A stretch of DNA of 64,000 nucleotides from Janthinobacterium sp. 17J80-10 (GTDB taxonomy: Bacteria; Pseudomonadota; Gammaproteobacteria; Burkholderiales; Burkholderiaceae_D): assembly GCF_004114795.1 (NCBI RefSeq), contig NZ_CP035311.1, positions 2,728,001-2,792,000 of the forward strand, written 5' to 3'. Each line of letters opens with the position of its first letter. The first letter of the stretch is position 1. A program made the position numbers and the translations under genes. The notes under the pieces were generated by a model. That model made no database searches and had not been told where the DNA came from. It saw only the letters and a program-made list of their open reading frames with translations. This document shows positions 41,409-51,378 of the stretch, piece by piece.

Positions 41409-44400
41409 ATGCATCGCGCCAGTATGGACAATCCCGTTAGCATGCCGCGTAAAAATGACGAGCAACATTTACGCCGGTTGATTGCTTTTTTTTCGGCACT
41501 GATTATCCTTGCCATCCTGGCGAACCTGGTCTTTTCCCTGACGCAGTCACGCTGGAATGTATTGACGGAAAGAGGCAATACCGCACAAAAGCTGGTTCAG
41601 GTGCTCGAAGAGCAAACTTCGGGCAGCATCAATGCCGTGGAACTCGCGCTGCAAGCCATTACCAAGTCGCTGCAGCTGCTGCCGGCGCAAAGCCCCGACC
41701 GGAAGCGCATGGTGCAGGAGATTATGGAGGGCAATATCCGTAATCTGCCCTTTGTCCGGGCAATCTGGGTACTCGATTCCGAAGGCAACATGATCCACGA
41801 TAGCCAGCAGCTGCCTGGCCGTTACAACCTGTCAGATCGAGAATATTTCCGGCTGCACCGCGATAATCCTGCGCATGGCCTCTATATCGACCGGCCGATT
41901 CTCAGCAAGCTCGGCGTCTGGTTCATTGCAATCAGCACGCGCATCAGCCGTCCGGATGGCAGTTTTGGCGGCGTTGTCGTTGCGGCATTCGAACCGAAAT
42001 ATCTCGAACGCTTTTATGAGTCGATCAAGATCGGTAAAGATGGTGTCGTCACCCTGCTGGGCATCGATGGCACGTTGATGTTGCGCGTGCCATTGATGGA
42101 GGGGGTGTACGGAGAAAAGCTCAATCCGCTGCCAAAATTCATTCAAATGCTGCCCAGCGCGAATGCCGGGAGCTATCAATCGAAAAGCAGTATCGATGCG
42201 GTGGAGCGCATGTATTTCTATCGCCGGGTAACGGGCCGGCCGCTGGTCGTGGCAGTCGGCATCGGCGAAAATGAAGCTTTGGCCGCCTGGCGCAGCTTCG
42301 CGCAAAGCCATGTCGTGGCGTCCCTCGCCTTTGTTCTGGTGATCGCCATGCTGACTTATCTCACTTTGCATGAGGTAAACAAGCGTGCCGCCCTGCACCG
42401 GGCCCTGCGTGAACGAGAATCGGCGCTGGCGCATGCCCAGCAGCTGGCCTACATCGGCAGCTGGCGGATGGAATTGAAGACCATGGCAGTACAGTGGTCG
42501 CTTGAAATGTACCGGCTGCTCGGCATTGATGCCGTCAATGTCTCGCCGACACTGGCGAAGTTTCTCATGTTCTTCCATCCGGAAGATCGCCAGGCCATCG
42601 AGCGATCCGTGCAGGATGGCAGGGCATGGTCAGGGGAACTGCGCAGCGATCCAGCCCTGGGGCCGCTACGCCACTTTCATGCCTATGGGACCGAGATTCG
42701 CGATGCCGGCGGAAACGTGACGGCGCTGGCAGGGACCTTGCAGGAAGTGACGGAACGCCGGCGATCCGACGAAAAGCTGCACCTGGCAGCGCGGGTATTC
42801 GAACATACCCGGGACGGCATCATCATCACCGATGCGGAGAACAACATCGTCGCCGTCAATGCCGCATTCGAACGGATTACGGGCTACCGTGAAGCTGAAG
42901 TACTGGGTAACAATCCCCGCATGCTGCACTCCGACCGCCACGACGCCGCCTTTCACAGGGCGCTATGGGATAGTTTGCAGAAAACTGGCCAGTGGCGCGG
43001 CGAGATCTGGAACAGGCGCAAGAATGGCGAAATCTATCCGGAATGGCTCATTGTCAGTGCAATCCGGGATGCCCAGAACCGCGCCACCGGTTATGTGGGC
43101 GTATTTACTGACTTAAGTGAAATCAAGGAAGCCAACGAGCAGCTTGAATTCCTGATCAATCACGATCCTTTGACGCGCTTGCCGAACCGGTCTTTGTTGA
43201 AAGACCGCTTGCAGCAGGCCATCGATGCAGCGCAGGTGAATCATCATCAAGTCGCGCTGCTCTTGCTGAACATCGATCGCCTGCAACGCATCAACGATAG
43301 CATCGGCCATGACGCCGGCGACGCATTGCTGCAGGAAATGGCCAGGAGACTGCTTGCCAACGTGCAGGCCGGCGACACACTGGCGCGGATGGGCAGCGAT
43401 GAATTCGTACTGGTACTGACGCACTTTGAAAACACCGATGACATCATCACCCGCGCAATGCGCCTGCTCGACACCGTGGCTGCGCCCTGCGTTATATCCA
43501 GTCATGCATTGACCGTGACCGCCAGCATCGGCATCGCGATTTATCCCGATGACGCCATCAAACCGGGCGACTTGCTCAGAAATGCCGATGCGGCACTGTC
43601 GCATGTCAAGCAGGCAGGCCGCAATGGCTTCCGCTTCTTTACTGCCGAGATGAATGCGCGGGCATTGCACCTGGTATCGCTGGAACATCAATTGCGCAGC
43701 GCATTGGCGCGGAACGAACTGTCACTGCATTACCAGCCCCAGGTCTGCCTGAAAGACAGCCGCATCTGCGGCGCAGAGGCATTAATTCGATGGAATACCG
43801 CGGAACTGGGGATGATTTCACCGGCGGACTTCATCCCCATGGCCGAAGACACGGGATTGATCGTCGCAATCGGCGAATGGGCAATCCGTACCGCCTGCAG
43901 CCAGAACAAGGCATGGCAAGATGCCGGCCTGCCGCCGCTGGCGGTGGCAGTCAACGTGTCTATGCACCAGATTACCGCCGGCACCCTGCCCGACATTATC
44001 CGCGATGCCTTGCAGCAGAGCGACCTGGCGCCGCACTGCCTCGAAATCGAACTGACGGAAAGCGTGCTGATGCATGAAACCGAGATGGCAATGCGGCAGA
44101 TTGCCGAACTGCGGCAGATGGGCGTAAAAGTCTCGCTGGACGACTTTGGCACCGGGTATTCGTCGTTGGCTTACCTGAGCCGCTTTTCGTTCGACAAGCT
44201 GAAAATCGATCAATGCTTCGTGCGCAATATCATGACTGACCACAAGAGTGCCGCAATCGCGCATGCCACCATTGCCTTGGCCCATGGCCTGGACATCATC
44301 GTTATTGCCGAGGGCGTGGAAACCAAAGAACAACTGGAATATCTGCGGGGTGGCCGCTGCGATGAAATCCAGGGATTTCTTGTCAGCCCGCCGGTGCCCG

Positions 44401-44471
44401 CCAGGGAACTGGCGGCATTTTTGGCAAAAAGCGCAGGAATCTCCTCTCTATCAAAAACAAATATTGAATAA
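41409..44471 (+). CDS. Membrane-bound GGDEF-EAL c-di-GMP protein with Cache and PAS sensors
   Basis: 1020 residues from ATG 41409 (upstream in-frame ATGs give a tail unlike the family). A transmembrane helix (LIAFFSALIILAILANLVF) leads into a periplasmic Cache-like domain (DREYFRLHRDNPAHGLYIDR), a second helix (SHVVASLAFVLVIAMLTYL), two PAS domains (the second with GIIITDAENNIVAVNAAFE), a GGDEF domain and an EAL domain. The GGDEF motif reads GSDEF (662-666), so cyclase activity may be weak or lost. EAL is intact at 790-792 (GAEALIRW), with DDFGTGYSSL further on, so phosphodiesterase activity is likely. Confidence 0.92.
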   Translation: MHRASMDNPVSMPRKNDEQHLRRLIAFFSALIILAILANLVFSLTQSRWNVLTERGNTAQKLVQVLEEQTSGSINAVELALQAITKSLQLLPAQSPDRKRMVQEIMEGNIRNLPFVRAIWVLDSEGNMIHDSQQLPGRYNLSDREYFRLHRDNPAHGLYIDRPILSKLGVWFIAISTRISRPDGSFGGVVVAAFEPKYLERFYESIKIGKDGVVTLLGIDGTLMLRVPLMEGVYGEKLNPLPKFIQMLPSANAGSYQSKSSIDAVERMYFYRRVTGRPLVVAVGIGENEALAAWRSFAQSHVVASLAFVLVIAMLTYLTLHEVNKRAALHRALRERESALAHAQQLAYIGSWRMELKTMAVQWSLEMYRLLGIDAVNVSPTLAKFLMFFHPEDRQAIERSVQDGRAWSGELRSDPALGPLRHFHAYGTEIRDAGGNVTALAGTLQEVTERRRSDEKLHLAARVFEHTRDGIIITDAENNIVAVNAAFERITGYREAEVLGNNPRMLHSDRHDAAFHRALWDSLQKTGQWRGEIWNRRKNGEIYPEWLIVSAIRDAQNRATGYVGVFTDLSEIKEANEQLEFLINHDPLTRLPNRSLLKDRLQQAIDAAQVNHHQVALLLLNIDRLQRINDSIGHDAGDALLQEMARRLLANVQAGDTLARMGSDEFVLVLTHFENTDDIITRAMRLLDTVAAPCVISSHALTVTASIGIAIYPDDAIKPGDLLRNADAALSHVKQAGRNGFRFFTAEMNARALHLVSLEHQLRSALARNELSLHYQPQVCLKDSRICGAEALIRWNTAELGMISPADFIPMAEDTGLIVAIGEWAIRTACSQNKAWQDAGLPPLAVAVNVSMHQITAGTLPDIIRDALQQSDLAPHCLEIELTESVLMHETEMAMRQIAELRQMGVKVSLDDFGTGYSSLAYLSRFSFDKLKIDQCFVRNIMTDHKSAAIAHATIALAHGLDIIVIAEGVETKEQLEYLRGGRCDEIQGFLVSPPVPARELAAFLAKSAGISSLSKTNIE

Positions 44472-44814
44472 GACCGCAAGGTTTGGAATGCAGCCTGCCC
44501 TCACCTGAATGAATGGAAAATCCCACCATTTCACGCCTTTTAGGTGGCACACAAAGCATTTGCGCGCCATTTAAAGTAGCGCGATAACGCCCCTTTCGCT
44601 TCTGACAAAAATAAATTGTCATTGAAGCGCCAGACTTGCCCCCATGAAATAGCAAGCCTTACTTTGTTCTGTAACTTGCCGCCCACAATTCAATTGTCGA
44701 ACGCACAACTTTGATGTAGCATGCGATGTTGCAAAATAGATAATATTTTCAGATTATAAGCTTTGTTGCCAAGGGTTTCTGACGCAAATAAACGATTGTT
44801 TAGTTAAGGATGCC
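44472..44814. other. Intergenic region before the vgrG cassette
   Basis: 343 bases without a gene. A possible promoter lies at 44729-44757 (TTGCAA, 17 bases, GATTAT) in an AT-rich stretch, pointing at vgrG. I see no repeats or RNA gene. Confidence 0.35.
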
Positions 44815-47559
44815 ATGGATCTTAAAGACATCATGCCGGTGAACCTGGGATTGACCGAAGCTAAACGCGCCATTCGATTACGCTTGTCGCAATCAGATGG
44901 CGTCTTGGAGGATCGGCTCCTCATCAAGCACGTGTCCGGCACAGAAAGCATCAATGGCGGCCTGGAGTACCGACTATTGTGCGTATCTTCTCGCGGCGAC
45001 CTGCCCCTCAAGGACTTTATCGCCATCCCGGTTGAAATTCAGTTCGTCACGGACCGCGGCGCCTTGCGGTCGGTGTGCGGCTTGATCAGCCAGGCATCTG
45101 CCGGTCACCATGATGGCGGGCTGGCTTCGTATCAACTGATCATGCGGGATGCCCTGGCCTTGATGGAACAGCGCGTCAATACCCGTGTGTTTCGCAACCT
45201 GAATGAACTGGATATTTCCAAAGTCATTTTGGACGAGTGGAAGCAAAACAACCCGATCCTGGCCCGGGCCTTTGATATCGACTGGAACTGTCTTTCCGGC
45301 ACGTACCCTGCTCGGGAATTCACGATGCAGCACAATGAATCGGACAGCGCGTTTCTGCGCCGGCTGTGGAAACGCCAGGGTATTGCATGGTTTATCCGGC
45401 CCGGCAAATCGGGAGAACCGGGGTCCAGCGACTTTCCATCGCATACGCTCGTCTTGGCGGACAATACCGAGGCCTACCAGCAAAATGGCGCCGGCATGGT
45501 GCGCTACCATCAGGACAGCAGCACGGAACAGCGTGACACGGTCACCAGCTGGAATGCCGTCCGCTCCCTGCGTCCTGGTCAGGTGACCCGCCAAAGCTGG
45601 GATTATGCCAATGCCGGGTTGATGGAGACCGCCTCGCCGACCCGGATGCAGCAGGGCAGCACCGGCGACCAGATGGCGGCGAGCCTGGACGACTATGTGC
45701 TCGACGTTCCCCACATTGCTGAAAATAGCGAAGATTATGAACGCCTGGGCGAATTGCGCATGCTCCGCCATGAGCTGGAATCCAAGTGTTTTCAAGGCGA
45801 AGGCAGCGTTCGGGACCTGTGCGTTGGTCAATGGATCGGATTAGACGGTCATCCGGACATTGATAGCCATGCGCCGCATGAGCGTGAGTTCGTCATCACC
45901 AGCCTTGAGGTGGATGCCGATAACAACCTGCCGAAAGACATGGCGGACCATGCGCAGCGCCTGTTTTCTTATGAATCAGGACAATCGCAAGGCTTCGCCA
46001 ATGCACTGGGCAAGGCCAGTTCCGAGCGGGGTGCGCGATACACCAACCGATTTTCCTGTGTCCGCCGCGGCATACCCATTATCCCGGCATTCGATCCAGC
46101 CGCCGATTTGCCGCGGCCACAAATCCAGAGTGCCATTGTGGTGGGACCTGAAGGTGAAGAGGTGCATTGCGACGAGCAGGGTCGCGTCAAGATAAATTTT
46201 CCCGGCGCGCGCCCATCCGACCATACGCACGCCCAAGGTGCCGGCGCCAGCAAATCCGAGCGGGACTCGGCATGGGTCCGCGTGGCCAGTACATGGGCCA
46301 GCAATCAATGGGGCAGCTTCACCCTGCCCCGGGTCGGTGACGAGGTACTGGTGGGCTTCTTGGGCGGGGATCCCGATAAGCCCATCATCATTGGCCAGGT
46401 TTATAACGGCAAAGCGCCCCCACCCAACTTTACACACGCTGGCAAATTACCGGAGAACCGGTATGTCTCCGGCATCAAGAGTAAAGAGGTGCGCGGCCGC
46501 CGCTACAACCAGTTGCGTCTGGACGATACGCCCGAGCAGATCAGTGCCCAGCTCGCTTCTGAGCATGAGCATACGCAACTGAACCTTGGCTTTCTGACGC
46601 ACCCACGCATCGATGGCGAGGGCGAACCAAGGGGCGAAGGCGCGGAATTGCGCACGGATGGCGCGCTCGCCCTGCGCTCTGCCAAGCTGATGCTGCTGTC
46701 GACTCAGGCCATGAAGCAAGCACAAGGCACGCAACTGGAGCGTCAGGTCATGCTGACGGCGCTGGAAAGCTCGCATGGCTTGCTGGAGCAATTGGGCAAA
46801 TATGCAGCAGAACACCATGCCTTGCCGTTTGAGGCTGAATCGCACGACAAGATCAATAAGAGCCTGGAAAAGGCCGAGCAAGGCAGCAATACCGATCCGC
46901 AAGGCGGCGTGGGCGGTGATCCGCTGATCGCCATGTACGGCTCTGGCGGTTTTGCATTTGCGACGCCGTACTCCACAGTGACTTACAGCGGCAAGCATCA
47001 TGACCTGGTGGCGCAGCAAAATGTCCAGTTGACCGCAGGTGAAAACTTCAACGTCAACGCTGGCAAGGGGATATCGCTCTTTGCGCATAACAAGGGCGTC
47101 AAGTTGATCGCCCACCGTGACGATGTCGCGATCCAGGCACATCGGGACAGTATCAAGCTAGCCGCGCAAAAGGATGTCCACGTGAGCGCCAGCAGCGGCG
47201 AGATCACGATTGCCGCGGACAAGCGGATTATGCTGGTGTGCGGGGGCGGCTATATCAAGATTGAAGGCGGCAACATCGAGCTCGGTTGTCCGGGCACGTT
47301 TACGGTCAAGGCTAGCCAGCATGCCTGGTCGGGGCCGTCCAGCGCCTCGCGTGAAATGCAGAAGTTTTCGGAAGGGGCGCTTGAGTTCAACGATCGGTTC
47401 GTGCTGGTCAATACCTTGAACGAACCTGTCGCCAACCTTAATTACCAAATCACACGGGCGGACGGATCCATTCTTCGGGGTGTCACCAATGCGCAAGGGC
47501 AAATCGAGCAACAGCAAAGTCTTCTCAATGAACAAATCCAGATCAAGATATTGGGGTAA
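44815..47559 (+). CDS. vgrG: Type VI secretion VgrG spike protein
   Basis: 914 residues. The N-terminal phage gp27-like part (EYRLLCVSSRGDLPLKDF, YPAREFTMQHNESDSAFLRR) is followed by the gp5-like OB fold (GPEGEEVHCDEQGRVKINF, VASTWASNQWGSFTLPRVG), then a DUF2345 region with repeated strands (QNVQLTAGENFNVNAGKG). The C-terminal tail from about residue 865 (FVLVNTLNEPVANLNYQIT...GVTNAQG) resembles a transthyretin-like adaptor used to dock effectors. No tss core genes are in the window, so it is an orphan vgrG cassette served by a secretion system elsewhere. Confidence 0.95.
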   Translation: MDLKDIMPVNLGLTEAKRAIRLRLSQSDGVLEDRLLIKHVSGTESINGGLEYRLLCVSSRGDLPLKDFIAIPVEIQFVTDRGALRSVCGLISQASAGHHDGGLASYQLIMRDALALMEQRVNTRVFRNLNELDISKVILDEWKQNNPILARAFDIDWNCLSGTYPAREFTMQHNESDSAFLRRLWKRQGIAWFIRPGKSGEPGSSDFPSHTLVLADNTEAYQQNGAGMVRYHQDSSTEQRDTVTSWNAVRSLRPGQVTRQSWDYANAGLMETASPTRMQQGSTGDQMAASLDDYVLDVPHIAENSEDYERLGELRMLRHELESKCFQGEGSVRDLCVGQWIGLDGHPDIDSHAPHEREFVITSLEVDADNNLPKDMADHAQRLFSYESGQSQGFANALGKASSERGARYTNRFSCVRRGIPIIPAFDPAADLPRPQIQSAIVVGPEGEEVHCDEQGRVKINFPGARPSDHTHAQGAGASKSERDSAWVRVASTWASNQWGSFTLPRVGDEVLVGFLGGDPDKPIIIGQVYNGKAPPPNFTHAGKLPENRYVSGIKSKEVRGRRYNQLRLDDTPEQISAQLASEHEHTQLNLGFLTHPRIDGEGEPRGEGAELRTDGALALRSAKLMLLSTQAMKQAQGTQLERQVMLTALESSHGLLEQLGKYAAEHHALPFEAESHDKINKSLEKAEQGSNTDPQGGVGGDPLIAMYGSGGFAFATPYSTVTYSGKHHDLVAQQNVQLTAGENFNVNAGKGISLFAHNKGVKLIAHRDDVAIQAHRDSIKLAAQKDVHVSASSGEITIAADKRIMLVCGGGYIKIEGGNIELGCPGTFTVKASQHAWSGPSSASREMQKFSEGALEFNDRFVLVNTLNEPVANLNYQITRADGSILRGVTNAQGQIEQQQSLLNEQIQIKILG

Positions 47560-47561
47560 TC

Positions 47562-49229
47562 ATGGGTGATCGCATTCCGTTCAAAGATGAACAAACTCCG
47601 TTGATGCGCCTTGCAGAGGTGAAGGATGACGGTTCGGGAAACGAGATTGTACAGTGGTCGCTGACCAGTAAAAATCTAACGGGCGCAGTACATATTCCCG
47701 TGAGTCCGTCGTATGTCCTTCCCATTATTTTTGTGCCGGGAATCATGGGATCTAACCTCGCCCTAATCGAGAAAATAAAGGGGTATAAAGCTGGCACCCC
47801 CATATGGCTTTTCAACGGCACTAAAAAAATGGGGCTTGAGTGGGCAAAGCGTAATCCGATTGATCGCCAGAGATTACTTGACCCCGCCAATACCCAAGTT
47901 TATTCGGGTGGTCATGTGCCCGAAAAGGTAGGCTCCATTGGCGGAGAGGACGACATCCGCAACAATCGCTTCTGGGGAGAGGTGGGCGCGGCCAGCTACG
48001 AAGAGTTCCTGGTATGGCTTTCTGACGCGCTCAACACGGCTCGTGGTGTGACCGATACGCAAAGACCGTTAGTAGATAAGGACTACACAAAAGAATGGGG
48101 ACTAACTTCGGGTGAATTTATTAAAGCGCTGAAGTCCGAGATGGACCACGCCGCCAGGATCAGTTTTCCTGTTTATGCCTGTGGTTATAACTGGTTGCGG
48201 TCCAATCTGGATGCAGCGGAGACGCTAAAAAACAGAATCAATCTTGTCATCAAAAGAAACAATGGCCCCTACAGAAAGTGTGAGAAAGTGATTCTCGTCA
48301 CGCACTCCATGGGCGGCTTGGTGGCGCGTGCCTGCTCGGAACTGAAGGGGATGCAAGACAAAATCGCAGGGATCGTCCATGGTGTCATGCCGGCCAATGG
48401 TGCTGGCGTAGCATATAAGCGTTGTCGTGCTGGCAGTGAAGATGCTGCGCAGTTGGTTCTGGGCGTGAATGCAGCAGAGGTTAGCGCGGTCTTTGCCAAT
48501 TCTCCAGGCGCATTGCAATTATTGCCAAACCACATATATGGGCAAGGATGGCTTCAGTTAGGCATGGGCGCCGGTAAAGCTTTTAAATCGCTCCATGCGT
48601 TGCCGGGGGTAGGGAATGACGGAAAACAAGAAAATCCATACGATGCGATTTACCTGACGCGGGGTAAATGGTGGTCGATGATGCGCGAGGACTTGATCAA
48701 TCCGGCGGATATAAGAGGACACACGGGATGGAAAGCCTATGCAGATAATGTGAAGCTTGCCCAAGACTTTCATCTGCAGCTGGCTCCGGAAGGACAAAAG
48801 CCTAAATATCATCCAATCACCTTTTCGCTGTATGGCAGTGACGACAGCCATAAGACCTGGGAAAAAGTGAGATGGGAGTGCGCCAGCAATAAAGACATTT
48901 CCCCGTCAGCAGAGATGTATAGTACCCAAATACGAGGGGTGCTAACAAAAGACACGCTCAACCAATTGCGAATTGTGCGAGACGATGGCAATGGCCTCCT
49001 CACTTTGGTCAACGGTAGAAATCGTTGGGATTCTGAACTCTCTGACAAGGATGCCCCTGGCGATGGCACTGTCCCGTCGTGTTCGGGTTCGGCGCCTAAT
49101 CCAAACAGTCGGAAGTCCTATGCGCTGAAAAAGATCGACCATGAGGGCGCATATCGGGATGCGCATTTTCAGAGAGCGACATTACATTCCATTCTAAAAA
49201 TTGCGATGACGGTGAAGGTGCCTGCATGA
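47562..49229 (+). CDS. Tle4-like alpha/beta-hydrolase, predicted T6SS lipase effector
   Basis: 555 residues, starting two bases after vgrG. The PGAP1-like hydrolase fold is visible: LPIIFVPGIMGSNLA (oxyanion region), nucleophile elbow VTHSMGGLVARA (Ser249), acid GDGTVPSCSG (Asp501) and His527 in IDHEGAYRD. No signal peptide is present, as expected for T6SS cargo. The position between vgrG and a Tli4-type immunity gene supports a toxic phospholipase delivered by the spike. The effector role is inferred from context and family. Confidence 0.85.
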   Translation: MGDRIPFKDEQTPLMRLAEVKDDGSGNEIVQWSLTSKNLTGAVHIPVSPSYVLPIIFVPGIMGSNLALIEKIKGYKAGTPIWLFNGTKKMGLEWAKRNPIDRQRLLDPANTQVYSGGHVPEKVGSIGGEDDIRNNRFWGEVGAASYEEFLVWLSDALNTARGVTDTQRPLVDKDYTKEWGLTSGEFIKALKSEMDHAARISFPVYACGYNWLRSNLDAAETLKNRINLVIKRNNGPYRKCEKVILVTHSMGGLVARACSELKGMQDKIAGIVHGVMPANGAGVAYKRCRAGSEDAAQLVLGVNAAEVSAVFANSPGALQLLPNHIYGQGWLQLGMGAGKAFKSLHALPGVGNDGKQENPYDAIYLTRGKWWSMMREDLINPADIRGHTGWKAYADNVKLAQDFHLQLAPEGQKPKYHPITFSLYGSDDSHKTWEKVRWECASNKDISPSAEMYSTQIRGVLTKDTLNQLRIVRDDGNGLLTLVNGRNRWDSELSDKDAPGDGTVPSCSGSAPNPNSRKSYALKKIDHEGAYRDAHFQRATLHSILKIAMTVKVPA

Positions 49230-50266
49230 TGAAAGTATCAAAAAAAAGATTTGTTGCGGCTGGCTTATTCATCGTCGCGTTGTTGGTTTATTTCCATATC
49301 AACCCGATTGCTTTTCCTGCAAACGCTGAAGAAAAAAAGAACATGGAACCCTATATTCAAAACATGAAAACCCAATGTTATGGCCGGTTTTTAGTCGATG
49401 TCCCGCAGGAGAGTACGCGAGAAGGAAACGGCTCTTATGAATATGGTTTTGGCAAAGTTTCGGTTGAGCTGCAAGCAGGTGGTCTGCAGCATTTTCAGGC
49501 ATATATCACCGGTTTGGAAAAGGACTTGGCTTCCCAGTACATCAGAAATGGCGCGTCCAAGCTGACGCATGCCGAGTCCTTCTCGGATAGTGGCAAGTTA
49601 CTCGCTTCCTATGCAAATGAAGCGGGCATCGGATTCAATATGCTCGGGCTCGTCAAAAAGGAGAACGTGCTTTTCAAGGTAACGGCCAATGGATCGGATA
49701 AGTCTGACTTGGACACATTCTCACGCAACCTGCAGGAGCTAATTCCGTATTTGAAGCCGCTGGCGGATGACGCGATTCCAACCGGCCCGGGTTTCTGCAT
49801 GAATGGCGGGATCATTACCGCCAGCCATAAAAATGGCGAATACTATTCGCGTGGATTCACCCTACCAAAGCTTCCAGGGCTCTATTTTAGTTTCACGTCC
49901 AATGTCAACCGCGATAAAGTTTGGCCAGGCATCCTTGACCGAGAAAGTAGCATTCTGAAACGGTGGGGCGAGCTAGTTTCTTTAGTTAAAACCCTCAGAA
50001 AAGCCCGCCGAACCATTGACGGCAGCGAAGCCCAGGAGTGGCTTATGCGCTATCCCGATGATGATGGCACCTATAAATATTCGTTCGAACTTGAAATTCC
50101 TGGCAAACCGCACTCCCTTGCTGAGCCAAACATTACTGTCATGATGACCATCATCGGAAAAGATGCTGGCAGTGAGAGCGAACCGGGCAACATAACTGAG
50201 GCCGAAGCCTTGCTGCTGTGGGATGCGGTTACCAGCACAATCCGTTTGCGCCCAGGGGCGATCTGA
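49226..50266 (+). CDS. Tli4-like T6SS immunity protein
   Basis: 346 residues, overlapping the lipase stop (ATGA). The N-terminus MMKVSKKRFVAAGLFIVALLVYFHINPIAF is a signal anchor, placing the rest in the periplasm where a Tle phospholipase would act. The segment TQCYGRFLVDVPQ opens a beta-rich domain typical of Tli4 immunity proteins. The C-terminal part (EAQEWLMRYPDDDGTYKYSFELE) completes it. It probably neutralises the lipase encoded just before it. Confidence 0.82.
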   Translation: MMKVSKKRFVAAGLFIVALLVYFHINPIAFPANAEEKKNMEPYIQNMKTQCYGRFLVDVPQESTREGNGSYEYGFGKVSVELQAGGLQHFQAYITGLEKDLASQYIRNGASKLTHAESFSDSGKLLASYANEAGIGFNMLGLVKKENVLFKVTANGSDKSDLDTFSRNLQELIPYLKPLADDAIPTGPGFCMNGGIITASHKNGEYYSRGFTLPKLPGLYFSFTSNVNRDKVWPGILDRESSILKRWGELVSLVKTLRKARRTIDGSEAQEWLMRYPDDDGTYKYSFELEIPGKPHSLAEPNITVMMTIIGKDAGSESEPGNITEAEALLLWDAVTSTIRLRPGAI

Positions 50267-50268
50267 TC

Positions 50269-50532
50269 ATGAAAGGCGTCATTCGCATCGGGGACCCTAC
50301 CAGCCATGGCGGCCAGGTGATTGCCGGCGCACCGACAAAAACGGTCAACGGCATTCCGGTTGCGCGTGTCGGCGATGCCTGCACCTGCCCCAAAAAGGGC
50401 CATTCTGGCTGCGTCGTTGCGGAAGGCGATCCGACCGTAATGATCGAAGGCATCCCGGTTGCCTTCCATGGCCACAAAACGTCCTGCGGCGCCTCCCTGA
50501 TCTCAACTATCCCGACTTCCGGCAAGGACTGA
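50269..50532 (+). CDS. PAAR-domain spike tip protein
   Basis: 87 residues, starting MKGVIRIGDPTSHGGQVIAG two bases after the immunity gene stop. It is a single PAAR domain with VARVGDACTCPKKGH (metal-binding Cys/His) and VIEGIPVAFHGHKTSCG-like end repeats. PAAR caps the VgrG trimer and helps load the effector. It completes the vgrG-lipase-immunity-PAAR cassette. Confidence 0.93.
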   Translation: MKGVIRIGDPTSHGGQVIAGAPTKTVNGIPVARVGDACTCPKKGHSGCVVAEGDPTVMIEGIPVAFHGHKTSCGASLISTIPTSGKD

Positions 50533-50683
50533 CTTACCTCAGCATGGAGATTCCAGGCCGGCGTACCGATTAGGTTTTACTTTAAAAATATCGACGCCTT
50601 ACAAATCCACCAAGCTAAAGCTCGGGTTACCCAATGCAAAGCCGCTCACGGATTGACCGATGCAGCAGCCTTGCTTCATTAGT

Positions 50684-51277
50684 CTAGCCCCGCCGCCACA
50701 CCAACAGGCGGTTATTCGCCGGCATCGCATGATCGGCCTCCAGCGTCATGCCGTGAGTATTGGCAAGCCGATCCACCGCCTCAAAATCGCGAATGCCCAT
50801 ATGCGTTGCCTGCGACTTCAGATACGCATCGAACTGGGCATTGCTGGCGCTGGTGAACGCACCGTGATAATTGAATGGCCCATAGATACACAGCACACCC
50901 TCGGTACGCAATACACGCGCAACCCCGGCGAACATGCTCACCACAGCATCCCATGCCATGATGTGGCAGGTATTTGCGCTAAACACGGCGTCAAACGGCC
51001 CTTGCGGCCACGCGCCCGTGCCGACATCAAGGGCGATCGGCGGCAGCACATTGGTGCAGTGAGCGTCCTGCTGCCAGGCAAGGATGCTCGGATGATTGTT
51101 CGGCAGATCGCTAGTCTGCCATAGCAGATGCGGCAAGTGCGCACCGAAAAACACCGCATGCTGGCCGGTGCCGCTGCCGATTTCCAGAACGCTTTTACAG
51201 TTGGCTAACGTGGCGCGCAAAACCTGCAGGATGGGTTCCTGGTTGCGTTCGCAAGCGACGGAGAATTGTTTGGACAT
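50684..51277 (-). CDS. DUF938 SAM-dependent methyltransferase
   Basis: 197 residues. The class I methyltransferase motif I VLEIGSGTGQHAVFFG (about residue 35), the PQGPFDAVFSANTCHIMAWD strand and LCIYGPFNYHGAFTSASN fit the DUF938 family. The substrate is not known. It is convergent with the PAAR gene and divergent from the DUF3750 gene. Confidence 0.87.
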   Translation of the reverse strand: MSKQFSVACERNQEPILQVLRATLANCKSVLEIGSGTGQHAVFFGAHLPHLLWQTSDLPNNHPSILAWQQDAHCTNVLPPIALDVGTGAWPQGPFDAVFSANTCHIMAWDAVVSMFAGVARVLRTEGVLCIYGPFNYHGAFTSASNAQFDAYLKSQATHMGIRDFEAVDRLANTHGMTLEADHAMPANNRLLVWRRG

Positions 51278-51378
51278 CGCGCGTCATCCTGGGTTGAAGT
51301 GTTGTTAGTGGTATTTTATGCAAACGGTGCGGATATCAAGCTACGCTCCCTTCATCACGCCTACATAGTTAACAGAAC

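Noticed and set aside
21881-44471. CRISPR array
   Set aside because: No regularly spaced direct repeats and no cas genes were seen in the island or its flanks.
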